From the NCBI RefSeq assembly GCF_012290005.1, contig NZ_JAAXMS010000002.1:434001-498000 (forward strand): DNA of 64,000 bases. Direction: 5' to 3'. The notes below the pieces were generated by a model. The model had not been told where the DNA came from and made no database searches. It saw only the letters and a list, made by a program, of their open reading frames with translations. The position numbers were made by a program, and so were the translations under genes. The stretch comes from Crateriforma spongiae (GTDB lineage Bacteria; Planctomycetota; Planctomycetia; Pirellulales; Pirellulaceae). Of this stretch, positions 51,958-60,473 are shown piece after piece; position 1 is the stretch's first letter; each line of letters begins with the position of its first letter.

Positions 51958-53310
51958 ATGCCCGAAGCCCTCGCCGACGTCGATGATTTCGCCGCCGACG
52001 CCAGCGGCGGCTGCAGGGGTTGGCCCCGACGCTTGCTTTGGGCCAGCACGGCTTTGGCGATCTTCGTCGGCCCGGTGGACATCGTCGCCGACGGCGGCAC
52101 GATGACGGTCGGCCTGGACCCGGTCGTGGCCGTCAAATTGGGGACGGCGCTGATCGCTATGATTTGGTCGGCCTGGGGTCTGGCGACCTGTCGCGGCGTC
52201 CGCGAATTGGTCCTGTCGATGCCGGCATTGCTGCTGTTCGGAATCCTATTCCTGGTGTTGTTGGCCACGCCACGGGCGGTCAGCTCGGCGTCGGCGGCCA
52301 CCGCATTGATCAACACCACTTATGTGGTATTCATTGCCACGTCGTTGGTCGGCCTGGGCATTCGAGGCACTGTGTCGGCGATGACCGTCGGCATGTTTGT
52401 CTACACCTGTTGCGCGTGGGGTCTTTACCTAACTATGCCTCGCTATGGTGTGTTCCCCGAAGACTTGGGCGGTGGGCTGATCGTCTATCGGCTTGGCGGC
52501 ATGGGTCACCCCAACGGGGTCAGCCGTGCGATTTGCCTGGGCCTGATCCTTTCAGTGTGGCTGTGGAAATCCGGTCGAATCCCCACGCGTTGGTTTGCCT
52601 TGGTCGCGCCCGTCTTCGCCGTTGCTGCTTATCTGGCGTGGAGCCGAACCAGCCTGGTCGCCACGGCGATCGCGCTGCTGATCTTATGGGCCGACCAAAT
52701 CCTTCGGCGTCGTGTGGTCGCGGCAATCACCGTGCTGGCCATGGTCGGTATCACCACACTGACGGTCGTCTGGATGGCTGGGTACGGCGAATCGATCGCC
52801 GAAATCGCGTTGTCAAAATTGACCAAGACGGGCAGCACCGAAGAACTGACCACCGGAACGGGGCGTGCCGAGATCTGGGCCTATTCGATCGACCTGATTC
52901 GCCAAAGGCCATGGATCGGTCACGGATTCAATGCCGGCCCCACGTTACTGGAACGCTTTTCACAGTCGACGCACAACGCGGTGCTGCACGCGTCTCTGGC
53001 CGGCGGCGTCGTTGCCGGCGGATTCATGGTGGTGCTGTTGATCGTGACTTTGAATCTGGTTTTAACCGGCGGCCATCCGCTGATCCGTGCGGTGGCATTC
53101 TTTGTGTTGATCAGTTGCCTGTTGGAAGAAACCGTCTTGGAAACGTTTCCCGGCCCGTGCACACTGACTTGGCTGATGTGTCTGTTCTACCCGACCTATG
53201 CATGGATGCAGCGGCACAACCGCGAGACATCGGACCTTGCGAACAGACGCCAAGCCATGCTGAAAGCACCCACAGCCGGAATCAGCACCAGCCCATCACC
53301 GTCGCATTAG
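51958..53310 (+). CDS. O-antigen ligase/polymerase-like membrane protein
   Basis: About 450 residues from the ATG at 51958; an earlier GTG at 51805 is less likely. About ten to twelve TM helices are visible, including LLFGILFLVLLA, TTYVVFIATSLVGLGI and VFAVAAYLAWSRTSLVATAIALLI. The extracytoplasmic loop near the C-terminus (RPWIGHGFNAGPTLLERFSQSTHNAVLHASLAGG) has the WxGxG...HN..L signature of WaaL/Wzy-type proteins (PF04932). It would ligate or polymerise surface polysaccharide. It converges with the glycosyltransferase operon, their stop codons overlapping. Confidence 0.82.
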   Translation: MPEALADVDDFAADASGGCRGWPRRLLWASTALAIFVGPVDIVADGGTMTVGLDPVVAVKLGTALIAMIWSAWGLATCRGVRELVLSMPALLLFGILFLVLLATPRAVSSASAATALINTTYVVFIATSLVGLGIRGTVSAMTVGMFVYTCCAWGLYLTMPRYGVFPEDLGGGLIVYRLGGMGHPNGVSRAICLGLILSVWLWKSGRIPTRWFALVAPVFAVAAYLAWSRTSLVATAIALLILWADQILRRRVVAAITVLAMVGITTLTVVWMAGYGESIAEIALSKLTKTGSTEELTTGTGRAEIWAYSIDLIRQRPWIGHGFNAGPTLLERFSQSTHNAVLHASLAGGVVAGGFMVVLLIVTLNLVLTGGHPLIRAVAFFVLISCLLEETVLETFPGPCTLTWLMCLFYPTYAWMQRHNRETSDLANRRQAMLKAPTAGISTSPSPSH

Positions 53311-54527
53311 CGAAGGTCGCCACGAACGGTCTGTTCAAAGGCATCCACGATCCCGTCAGCGATCTTGGCACAGTTGAAACGTTGATACATTTGCTGGGCT
53401 GAAACACGAACGTCGTCCTCGGATAAGCCGAACGCCCAGTGCAGCGATTGTTCCAGCGAATCGGGATGTTCCAGTTCAAAACCGCCCCGGGCCGGATCCC
53501 CCGCCAAGACTTCTTCCGTCGCCGTGCCCCGACTGAAACAGACCGGTGTTCCCGCGTAATAGCTTTCCAAGGCGGGCAATCCGAAACCTTCGATTTCACT
53601 GGACAACAGCAACGCACGAGCCCTGCCGACGGTCATCTGCAACTGCCCGATCGGCATCGGTCCCGACAGTTCCACCGCGTGCAATTTCGCCATCAACGCC
53701 TGTGCTTCTTCATCCAAATGGCCGACCAAACGCAGGGTCGGTAAATCGCGTCCGGTCGATTGGATCTGTTGCCAACATCGCAACAGTGACGTGGTTTTTT
53801 TGTGCGGGGCACGCGACGCCATGTGAACGACATAGTCCTGCTTATCGAACCAGTGGTTCAAACAGTTTTCCCAATGACTGCCTTCGTACGTCACACGAAC
53901 CGGAGGCATTTTGATTCGGTACCGCTCGGCAAACCGGTACAGCTGCTCCGAAGCGTTTTGTGAAACCGTCAACACACAGTCCAGTGAAGCCAAACTGCGT
54001 TTGGTTTGGTTGATCCAAAACTGAAACGCCCGTCGGCTGCGGCTTTCGGGATAGTGGTCCGCATAGTGTTGGACGATCGTGTCATGCATCGTTCCGACGT
54101 TGGGAACACCGCCGCCGCCCCATGCCGAAAGATAACCCTTGGGGTAATACCACAAATCGACTTGCGGTCGACACCACCACCGATGCAACCGATCCACCGT
54201 CAACCGGCCCAACGTAGTGTCGGTCCGCAGTGGAATCCTGTCGGTCACGAACTGCGGTTCAGATTGTCGGTGGGAACTGCGGCTGATGATTTGACGGACT
54301 TTCAGATCTTCACGCGATGCAAACTGTTGCATCACCGACTGGGTCATCGACGTGATGCCCAAACTGCGATCGCGGTGCGGATTCTGGTCCGCCAAATACA
54401 CCGCCACCGACAGTGTTCGCTGCGATTGCGATGCCCCATCCTGCGAAGATTCCGAACCCACGAAATGCCCACGCCGATAAGACGAGGACTTTCGTGATTC
54501 GGTTTGTGATTGTTCCGTCAGTTCCAT
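53307..54527 (-). CDS. Family 1/4 glycosyltransferase (GT-B)
   Basis: 406 residues from the ATG at 54527; an upstream ATG (54599) would overlap the preceding gene by 35 bp. The C-terminal GT-B half is clear: VGHLDEEAQALM, then LLLSSEIEGFGLPALESYYAGTPV with the E-x(7)-E motif, followed by GFELEHPDSLEQSL. It probably transfers a sugar from a nucleotide donor to a surface glycan. It is the last gene of the minus-strand exopolysaccharide run. Confidence 0.85.
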   Translation of the reverse strand: MELTEQSQTESRKSSSYRRGHFVGSESSQDGASQSQRTLSVAVYLADQNPHRDRSLGITSMTQSVMQQFASREDLKVRQIISRSSHRQSEPQFVTDRIPLRTDTTLGRLTVDRLHRWWCRPQVDLWYYPKGYLSAWGGGGVPNVGTMHDTIVQHYADHYPESRSRRAFQFWINQTKRSLASLDCVLTVSQNASEQLYRFAERYRIKMPPVRVTYEGSHWENCLNHWFDKQDYVVHMASRAPHKKTTSLLRCWQQIQSTGRDLPTLRLVGHLDEEAQALMAKLHAVELSGPMPIGQLQMTVGRARALLLSSEIEGFGLPALESYYAGTPVCFSRGTATEEVLAGDPARGGFELEHPDSLEQSLHWAFGLSEDDVRVSAQQMYQRFNCAKIADGIVDAFEQTVRGDLR

Positions 54528-54564
54528 TCGTTTCGCTGGGGCGTCTCGGCAACGACCGTCAGAT

Positions 54565-55794
54565 TCAGCATTCAGACGACACCGGCCCGAACCGACCATC
54601 CGCCTGATGACTGTCGGAACCGATCGAATTGTTCAGCCCGACAACACGCCGAGCATTTTGGATGGCTTCGCCAAGTTGACATGCGGAAGCTTCCGGGGTC
54701 CGGTGAGCCACCGATTGCCGGGCCGACGACCGCAACTGTTTCCATTTGGACTCGTCGACTCGTTCAACCTGATTGAACACCGCAGCCAGGGCGTGTTCCT
54801 CGTCCGGATCATAGATCCAGCCGTTTTCACCGTTTTCTATCAGCGTCTCAACCGCTTGGCTATGACGACTGCCGACCACGGGCAACGCGGACGCCAAAGC
54901 CTCATCGACGACCAGTCCCCATTCATCGCCCAGCGTTGGAAACAGCAACAGATCGTTGGCAGCGTAGTGTTTTGACAATTGATCGGGTTCGCAATGACCA
55001 TGAAGCCGGATCCGCAGATTGCCGGGTAATTCGGCCCCCGCGATCTGTTCCCGCAACGGGCCATCGCCGACCAGATTCCAACACACCGACCGACCGCCGG
55101 AATCTCGGCAACACCGGATCAACTGACGAAGCGCGACGTCGACGCCTTTTCGCTGGCTTAATTGCCCGACCGTCAGCACCTGCAGCGATGCATCGCCGGT
55201 GCGACCAACATCCGATTGGACAGGGCCGCGATAGGCTTTCCGCGGATCGGCGGCGTAATCCCAAGGCGACATTCGTTGGGCATCGGCGCCCAGCGACAAC
55301 AGCAAGCGTCGACAACTGGGACCGTTGAACGTCACCCAATCGGCCCGACGCAGCAGATGCCGCCGAACCCGCTGACGCAACCGCCCACGCCCGGCTTCAC
55401 TTCGCTGCGACGCATAAACGCTTAGCACGTGCACACACTCGGGCTGGCGACGACAATAACGCTGGGCCAGCCAAGACCGAGCGCCCATTTCCAAGGAAAC
55501 CACGGCATCGGGTGAAAGCTGCTTCAACTGCGACGCGGTATCCAACGGAATGTGAATGTAGTTTGGTTCCTGGTACCCGCCGGGATGCTTGGCTGTTCGC
55601 GTGATGGTGCGGGTCCGTTGGACGATGACGTTCAGGTCGTCCCACTGGGAATCCCACTGTCGGTTGGCTTCCATGGCGACCGATGACAATACGGTCAAAC
55701 GCCGGACACGGCTGGCCAATTCCCGCAACACCGCCAAGTGATTGGGCGCAACGAAATTCACCAAAAATACGACGTTCTGTTCCGCCAACCGCAT
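54565..55794 (-). CDS. Family 1/4 glycosyltransferase (GT-B)
   Basis: 409 residues. The N-terminal half has LVNFVAPNHLAVLREL. The C-terminal half has VLTVGQLSQRKGVDVALRQL, NLVGDGPLR, RLHGHCEPDQLSKHYAANDLLLFPTLGDEWGLVVDEALASALPVVGS with the E-x(7)-E motif (EWGLVVDE), and NGWIYDPDEEHAL. It is a second sugar transferase of the same locus. It starts 6 bp after the Wzz-like gene and ends 37 bp before the next glycosyltransferase. Confidence 0.88.
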   Translation of the reverse strand: MRLAEQNVVFLVNFVAPNHLAVLRELASRVRRLTVLSSVAMEANRQWDSQWDDLNVIVQRTRTITRTAKHPGGYQEPNYIHIPLDTASQLKQLSPDAVVSLEMGARSWLAQRYCRRQPECVHVLSVYASQRSEAGRGRLRQRVRRHLLRRADWVTFNGPSCRRLLLSLGADAQRMSPWDYAADPRKAYRGPVQSDVGRTGDASLQVLTVGQLSQRKGVDVALRQLIRCCRDSGGRSVCWNLVGDGPLREQIAGAELPGNLRIRLHGHCEPDQLSKHYAANDLLLFPTLGDEWGLVVDEALASALPVVGSRHSQAVETLIENGENGWIYDPDEEHALAAVFNQVERVDESKWKQLRSSARQSVAHRTPEASACQLGEAIQNARRVVGLNNSIGSDSHQADGRFGPVSSEC

Positions 55795-55800
55795 GCTGAT

Positions 55801-57507
55801 CTACCGTGGCAATCCGACCACTTGGTCATCCTTGGATTCGGCGTTCACAATATCCCCGGTCCTGTCATGAACCTCGGTACCGTCACGCATTGGTTCGTGA
55901 ATCGAATCGTCCAAGTGTTCTTCGATCGCCACATCCCGCCGGCCCGATGAATCGCCACGTCCCACCGCGTTGTTCGAATCAACTTCACCCGAAACATCAA
56001 ACAGGCCTCGCAGAACCGCCTGACCAACAGCCAGTCCCATCGACATCATCGCAGCCAGAACGACCAACACGCCACGCGACGGTGAAGCTTTCTTCAGCGA
56101 AAGTGTTGCGGGTTGGATGATGCTGATCTCGCTGACCTTTTCACGATCCAGCTCGGCAACACGGCGGGCCCGATCACGGTTTTCGGCGGCGCGCATGTAG
56201 TCGGCTTCGGCCAATGAGGCTTCCCAAGAAAGCTTGGCCAAAGCCGCTTCATCCTCATTCAACGTTGCCAATTGCTGTTTCAGTTGTTGCTTGGACTCCA
56301 ACAACGTCTTCTTCTTGGATTGCAAGCCCGACAAACGCGATGTCGTCGTCCGCTTGGTCAGTTCCAATTGCTGGCGGATCGGATTCAAAGCGACACGTGT
56401 TTGCGGCCGTTCCCCGACCTCGGACGCGGCGATCTCGGTGGCCGAGTCCAATTGTTCTTTCAGCGCTCGCAACTTCGGATGGTTTGATTTCAGTTTCGAA
56501 GTCAACTCTTTGTATTCGACCTCCAAACCGTACAGCGTCTGTCGCATCGAATCGCCGGTCGCCTTTGGGATCCCGCTGATGGTTTCTGATTCGATTTCGG
56601 CAGGCAGAACCGCGATCTCTTGATCCAATTGTTCCAATTCGGATCGCACGCTGGCGATTTCACTTTCGGTCGACAACAGGTCGCGATCCACTTGGCTGAT
56701 CAACCCGACCAGTGACGACTTGGCAGCTTCGATCTCCACCACGCCCATCTCGGTCTTCGTTTCGGCCAAACGCTTTTTGGCATCAGCCGCCAACGCAAAG
56801 GCTTGCTTGGATTCCTGGTCAAAGAACTCCACCGAACCGTCGGATTGGTGGGCTTCAACGTGATAGGCCTGATACTGTTGCATCACGGCATTCAAAACGT
56901 CGCGCGACAAGAACGGTGATTCACTGCGTACGCCCAAGTTGACCGTGTAGACGTCAGGCGCCGAATAGACATCCAACATCGATTCCAACGTCTTGCACGC
57001 CTGTTCCATTTCCAGTTGGGCGGCAACCTGTTGCTCGGTCATTTCGCCGTCGCCCGATGGCGGCGACTTGGGCAATGAAGCGGCAACGGATTCCATCACT
57101 GAATGAATCCATCGGCTTAACCGACTGTGCGGCTCCATGATCCGCTGGGCGCCGATTTCGTGAACCACGCGTTCGGCCAACGCACGGCTGCGAAGCATTT
57201 CGCGAACCGAATTCACTTGGCTGGCACGTGATTCCTGAAGCGACACCGTCGGGGTCAACGAAGTGGTCGGGTCCAACGCGACCGATCCCCGTCCCAGACG
57301 AACCAACAGTTGGCCCTGAGAATCAAACTTGGCGGGCAACAACAAGATCACCACGATCGACATCGCGAAAATCAAGAATGTCAAAGCCAGAATCGACGGC
57401 CAATACCGAAAGCATGCCGCGATGAGGTCTCGTAAGCCCAGCGGAGCAAATTGGTCGTAAGCTTGGTTTCGTCGCACCACCACACACCTGTCGATAAGTC
57501 CAGACAT
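55801..57507 (-). CDS. Wzz/GumC-like polysaccharide chain-length determinant without kinase domain
   Basis: 568 residues. TM1 is at about 36-57 (WPSILALTFLIFAMSIVVILLL). A long periplasmic coiled-coil domain follows with the typical AERVVHEIGAQRI-like start. TM2 is near 475-500, and the last 65 residues are a hydrophilic cytoplasmic tail. There is no P-loop tyrosine-kinase domain, unlike fused CpsD/Wzc proteins, so it belongs to the GumC/EpsF-like class. It controls chain length and export of the locus's polysaccharide. Confidence 0.88.
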   Translation of the reverse strand: MSGLIDRCVVVRRNQAYDQFAPLGLRDLIAACFRYWPSILALTFLIFAMSIVVILLLPAKFDSQGQLLVRLGRGSVALDPTTSLTPTVSLQESRASQVNSVREMLRSRALAERVVHEIGAQRIMEPHSRLSRWIHSVMESVAASLPKSPPSGDGEMTEQQVAAQLEMEQACKTLESMLDVYSAPDVYTVNLGVRSESPFLSRDVLNAVMQQYQAYHVEAHQSDGSVEFFDQESKQAFALAADAKKRLAETKTEMGVVEIEAAKSSLVGLISQVDRDLLSTESEIASVRSELEQLDQEIAVLPAEIESETISGIPKATGDSMRQTLYGLEVEYKELTSKLKSNHPKLRALKEQLDSATEIAASEVGERPQTRVALNPIRQQLELTKRTTTSRLSGLQSKKKTLLESKQQLKQQLATLNEDEAALAKLSWEASLAEADYMRAAENRDRARRVAELDREKVSEISIIQPATLSLKKASPSRGVLVVLAAMMSMGLAVGQAVLRGLFDVSGEVDSNNAVGRGDSSGRRDVAIEEHLDDSIHEPMRDGTEVHDRTGDIVNAESKDDQVVGLPR

Positions 57508-57624
57508 TGCCCCTGTCCGATGACATCTCTCGTTTTTGTCGGAAAATCGAGTGTAATTGATGCCGTTTCATTCGCGCAGATTCAATTCTTTAGGCGGCGC
57601 AGAAAACCCCGCTATCCCGCACTC

Positions 57625-58182
57625 TTAGTGTGGATCGACTCCGAAATCACGCATCCATCGCTGAACCTCGTCTTCATCCAAGTCCGTTTCGTCCGGTTTT
57701 GACGATAATTCCGAGGCTCGGCCTGGTCCGCTGTGATCGTTTTGATCCTGCCCTGTTTTGGCCAGCCCGACACGCCCATCCAACAGTCGATCAAACCATG
57801 TCTGCGATTCGAAAACGGTCGCCCCCTTTCGCCGAGCAGCGGTCTGAATCCGCCGGTCCGATGACACGACGGCCAAGCCCTTGGGGGAATGGTGCGAAGC
57901 GATCAACTGTTCAATCAGATCGTCCGCTTCGTCATGATCCACAGCAAAACGCACATCAATCCCTTGATGTTCAAACCGGTCCGGTCGGCCGGTCGGCGGC
58001 TGGCGAGCGTCAAACACCACGCAACAACGCCGCGCGATTTTCGCCGGCAAGAATTGCACCAGACGATTCAACAACCCCATGCGTTCGTGGTGCAACCATG
58101 CCTCCGTCGAACCGCGTCCGGGCGGGGCTACCGGCGCGATGATGTTGTATCCGTCGATCAGAAGCTTGAGCGATTTGGCCAT
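57625..58182 (-). CDS. YacP-like NYN-domain RNA nuclease
   Basis: 185 residues from the ATG at 58182. It starts LKLLIDGYNII, the NYN/YacP signature with its first acidic residue, and contains VVFDARQPP, then DVRFAVDHDEADDLIEQLIA and GLAVVSSDRRIQTAARRKGA, the PIN-like acidic sites. YacP-type proteins have been described as ribonucleases acting on rRNA or mRNA. The C-terminus is an acidic tail. It lies inside the exopolysaccharide run, 60 bp after the flippase, which is unexpected. Confidence 0.84.
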   Translation of the reverse strand: MAKSLKLLIDGYNIIAPVAPPGRGSTEAWLHHERMGLLNRLVQFLPAKIARRCCVVFDARQPPTGRPDRFEHQGIDVRFAVDHDEADDLIEQLIASHHSPKGLAVVSSDRRIQTAARRKGATVFESQTWFDRLLDGRVGLAKTGQDQNDHSGPGRASELSSKPDETDLDEDEVQRWMRDFGVDPH

Positions 58183-58242
58183 GGCATTTGTCCGTTCGCC
58201 CAAGCCTAGCAAGATCAGCCGACTTGCCAACGACGTTCCGTC

Positions 58243-59580
58243 TTAGGCGACCGACGCGGGATGCTGACGGCGGACATCGGCATAAACGATCGCCGAGATC
58301 CAAACCAAACAGATGATCTGTCCCACCAACGCGGAAAACGCGATCGCAACGGCGCCCCATTGATCGATCAAGATCAGCGTCAGTGCGACCATGGCGACGG
58401 CCGCAACGACACGACACAGAATGGATGCCAGCGGACGTCCACGTCCTTTAACGTAACTGTCCAGCCCCTGCAGGATTCCTTTCAGTGCGGACACCGGTGC
58501 TAACCACCATGCGAACTGAATCGCGGGTGAAAACTCCTCGCCATAGACCAGCCGTACCAACGGTCCGATCAGGATCAGAAACGGCACCAGCGTCGCGGCC
58601 TGCACGGCAAGCGAACTGCCCAGAATCCGATGGACGTCGGCCGTTTTCAGACGGCGATTCGAATCTGCCCCGGCGTTGAACAAAAACAGCCCCAACGTGT
58701 TTGGGATCACGGTCAGCGGATACACCACCGGCACCATCGCGGCGTAGTACCCCTGCGTCACCAATGACGTCAGCCACATCACCAACAACAAATCCAACCG
58801 TTCAAACAGATCCGTCGCCAACATCGAAACCCCGTAAGGCCGGCTTTCACGAACCAGCGATCGCACCGGCGGCGACGACGCGCCACGCAGCGGCTGGGGC
58901 ACCCCAACGACACACACCACCATCGACAACGCTGATGCAGCGACGAACATCCAGCACGCGACACGCAAATCAACGCCGAACGTCAAAAACGCAGCCAGCA
59001 ACAACCCAGGAAATGCGGCCGCCGACATGAAACGTCGCCAGTTGTAGGCACGAAAATCGCCCGAACCACGATCGACCGCGGTCATGATCAACATCACATG
59101 CTGGCCGATCATGCTGAGCGAACAGATCAATGCCAGCGGCATCAAGAACCGCTTCTCTTCCGGCAAACCGACCACGTTCAATAACACGACGACCGCCATC
59201 GTGGCGATTCCCGTGGTCATGCCCAATCGCAGCGCCGCCCGCCGCAAAGGGTTTTGACTTGCCGGGTCTTGCTCGTTGCCCGCATCGGCAGCGTAACGAC
59301 AGATCACTTCCAGACCACCGAACAGTCCGACGTACAGCAACATCTGCACATACAAGACGCAGGTCGCGTATTGGCCTCGTCCCTCAGGCCCCAACAACCG
59401 CGCCAGCAAGATGCCCTGGCCCAGCTGGAGTGCGACGACCGCAAACGCAAACCCCACCGTCCATACGAACGTGCTGCGTTGACGGACCTGATCCCAAGCG
59501 GCGCGGATCTTCCCCGGACGTTCCGGCGGCGGATCCACGGGCAAATCGGCGGGGTTCGAAAGGGTCGTATCGGTGGTCAT
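58243..59580 (-). CDS. Polysaccharide flippase (Wzx/MATE-like)
   Basis: 445 residues with about 12 to 14 hydrophobic segments and a hydrophilic N-terminal tail. The first helix segment (VGFAFAVVALQLGQGILLARLLGPEGRGQYATCVLY) is the conserved start of the oligosaccharide flippase family, with RLLGPEGRGQY being characteristic. It would move lipid-linked sugar units across the membrane for the ligase/polymerase in this locus. It begins 17 bp after the FHA protein gene. Confidence 0.87.
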   Translation of the reverse strand: MTTDTTLSNPADLPVDPPPERPGKIRAAWDQVRQRSTFVWTVGFAFAVVALQLGQGILLARLLGPEGRGQYATCVLYVQMLLYVGLFGGLEVICRYAADAGNEQDPASQNPLRRAALRLGMTTGIATMAVVVLLNVVGLPEEKRFLMPLALICSLSMIGQHVMLIMTAVDRGSGDFRAYNWRRFMSAAAFPGLLLAAFLTFGVDLRVACWMFVAASALSMVVCVVGVPQPLRGASSPPVRSLVRESRPYGVSMLATDLFERLDLLLVMWLTSLVTQGYYAAMVPVVYPLTVIPNTLGLFLFNAGADSNRRLKTADVHRILGSSLAVQAATLVPFLILIGPLVRLVYGEEFSPAIQFAWWLAPVSALKGILQGLDSYVKGRGRPLASILCRVVAAVAMVALTLILIDQWGAVAIAFSALVGQIICLVWISAIVYADVRRQHPASVA

Positions 59581-59597
59581 CGTGGGGGCGAGTATAG

Positions 59598-60446
59598 TCA
59601 GTCGATCCCTTCGATCACCTGCAAGTCGGGTGGGCTTTGGAATTGCACGATCTGATAGATCACCAATGCCACGACCAGTATGGCCAAAACGATGGCGCCG
59701 ACCATCTTGGCCGTTTCAATCCAATCGGTGTTTGCCCTGGTCGCCCGAGCTTTCTTTGACCCCGCGAACGGCGATTCCGATGGCTTTCGGTCGGGCGAAC
59801 GCGACGCTGTGGACGGGCGTCCCGACGGTTCTTTCACCGCCGTATCGCTTTGACCGATCGACACATCCATCGAATCCGATTCGTCCCAATCGACGTCGAC
59901 CGAATCGATGTCCAAGGATCGTTCGTCGCCGTCATCGGCCGCCGCTTCTTCGCCAGCCGCAACACGACTTCGAATGTTTTCGTATCGCCTTTCTCGATCC
60001 GCATCGTCCTGTTTTTCCAGGAACGCGGCGATGTCAAACTCTTGCCACGCTTCGCCTCGAATCATCGTGGGCGTTTCGACGGATCCGTCCCCGGCGTCGT
60101 GATCCGTCGTCGTTCCGGCCGCGGGTGTTCCGTTTGCGGGCGTGGTGGCGGCCACGGCCAGATCGAAAGCGACCTTGCCGCAACGCAGCTGATCCCCGTC
60201 GCTCAGCTGGGTCCACTGCAGAGGCGGCAATTTCTCGTTGTTCAGCCGAGTCCCACTGGTGCTGTTCAGATCCAGCACGCGGACGCTTTCGGCACCATGA
60301 TGAATCAAGCAGTGCCGTCGGCTGACCGATTTGCTTTTCGGCCGAATCTGGCACTCCGCATGACGGCCGATCATGTAGTAGCCGTGATGAATGTCTGCAG
60401 TCAGACCGGCCCGGCTACCCTGTGCCAGAATCAGTTGCACGAACAT
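59598..60446 (-). CDS. FHA-domain protein with C-terminal TM helix
   Basis: 282 residues from the ATG at 60446. The FHA fold's phosphothreonine-binding residues are visible: IGRHAEC (Gly27-Arg28), SVSRRHC (Ser/Arg/His at about 42-45) and LNSTSGT (Asn61). A long Asp/Ser-rich middle is followed by one TM helix at about 248-268 and a short tail. It probably recognises phosphothreonine on a membrane or cytoplasmic partner. It follows the Ser/Thr kinase gene by 27 bp, so the kinase may phosphorylate a ligand of this protein. Confidence 0.9.
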   Translation of the reverse strand: MFVQLILAQGSRAGLTADIHHGYYMIGRHAECQIRPKSKSVSRRHCLIHHGAESVRVLDLNSTSGTRLNNEKLPPLQWTQLSDGDQLRCGKVAFDLAVAATTPANGTPAAGTTTDHDAGDGSVETPTMIRGEAWQEFDIAAFLEKQDDADRERRYENIRSRVAAGEEAAADDGDERSLDIDSVDVDWDESDSMDVSIGQSDTAVKEPSGRPSTASRSPDRKPSESPFAGSKKARATRANTDWIETAKMVGAIVLAILVVALVIYQIVQFQSPPDLQVIEGID

Positions 60447-60473
60447 GACGGGCAAGACCCAAGCGTATGAAGG

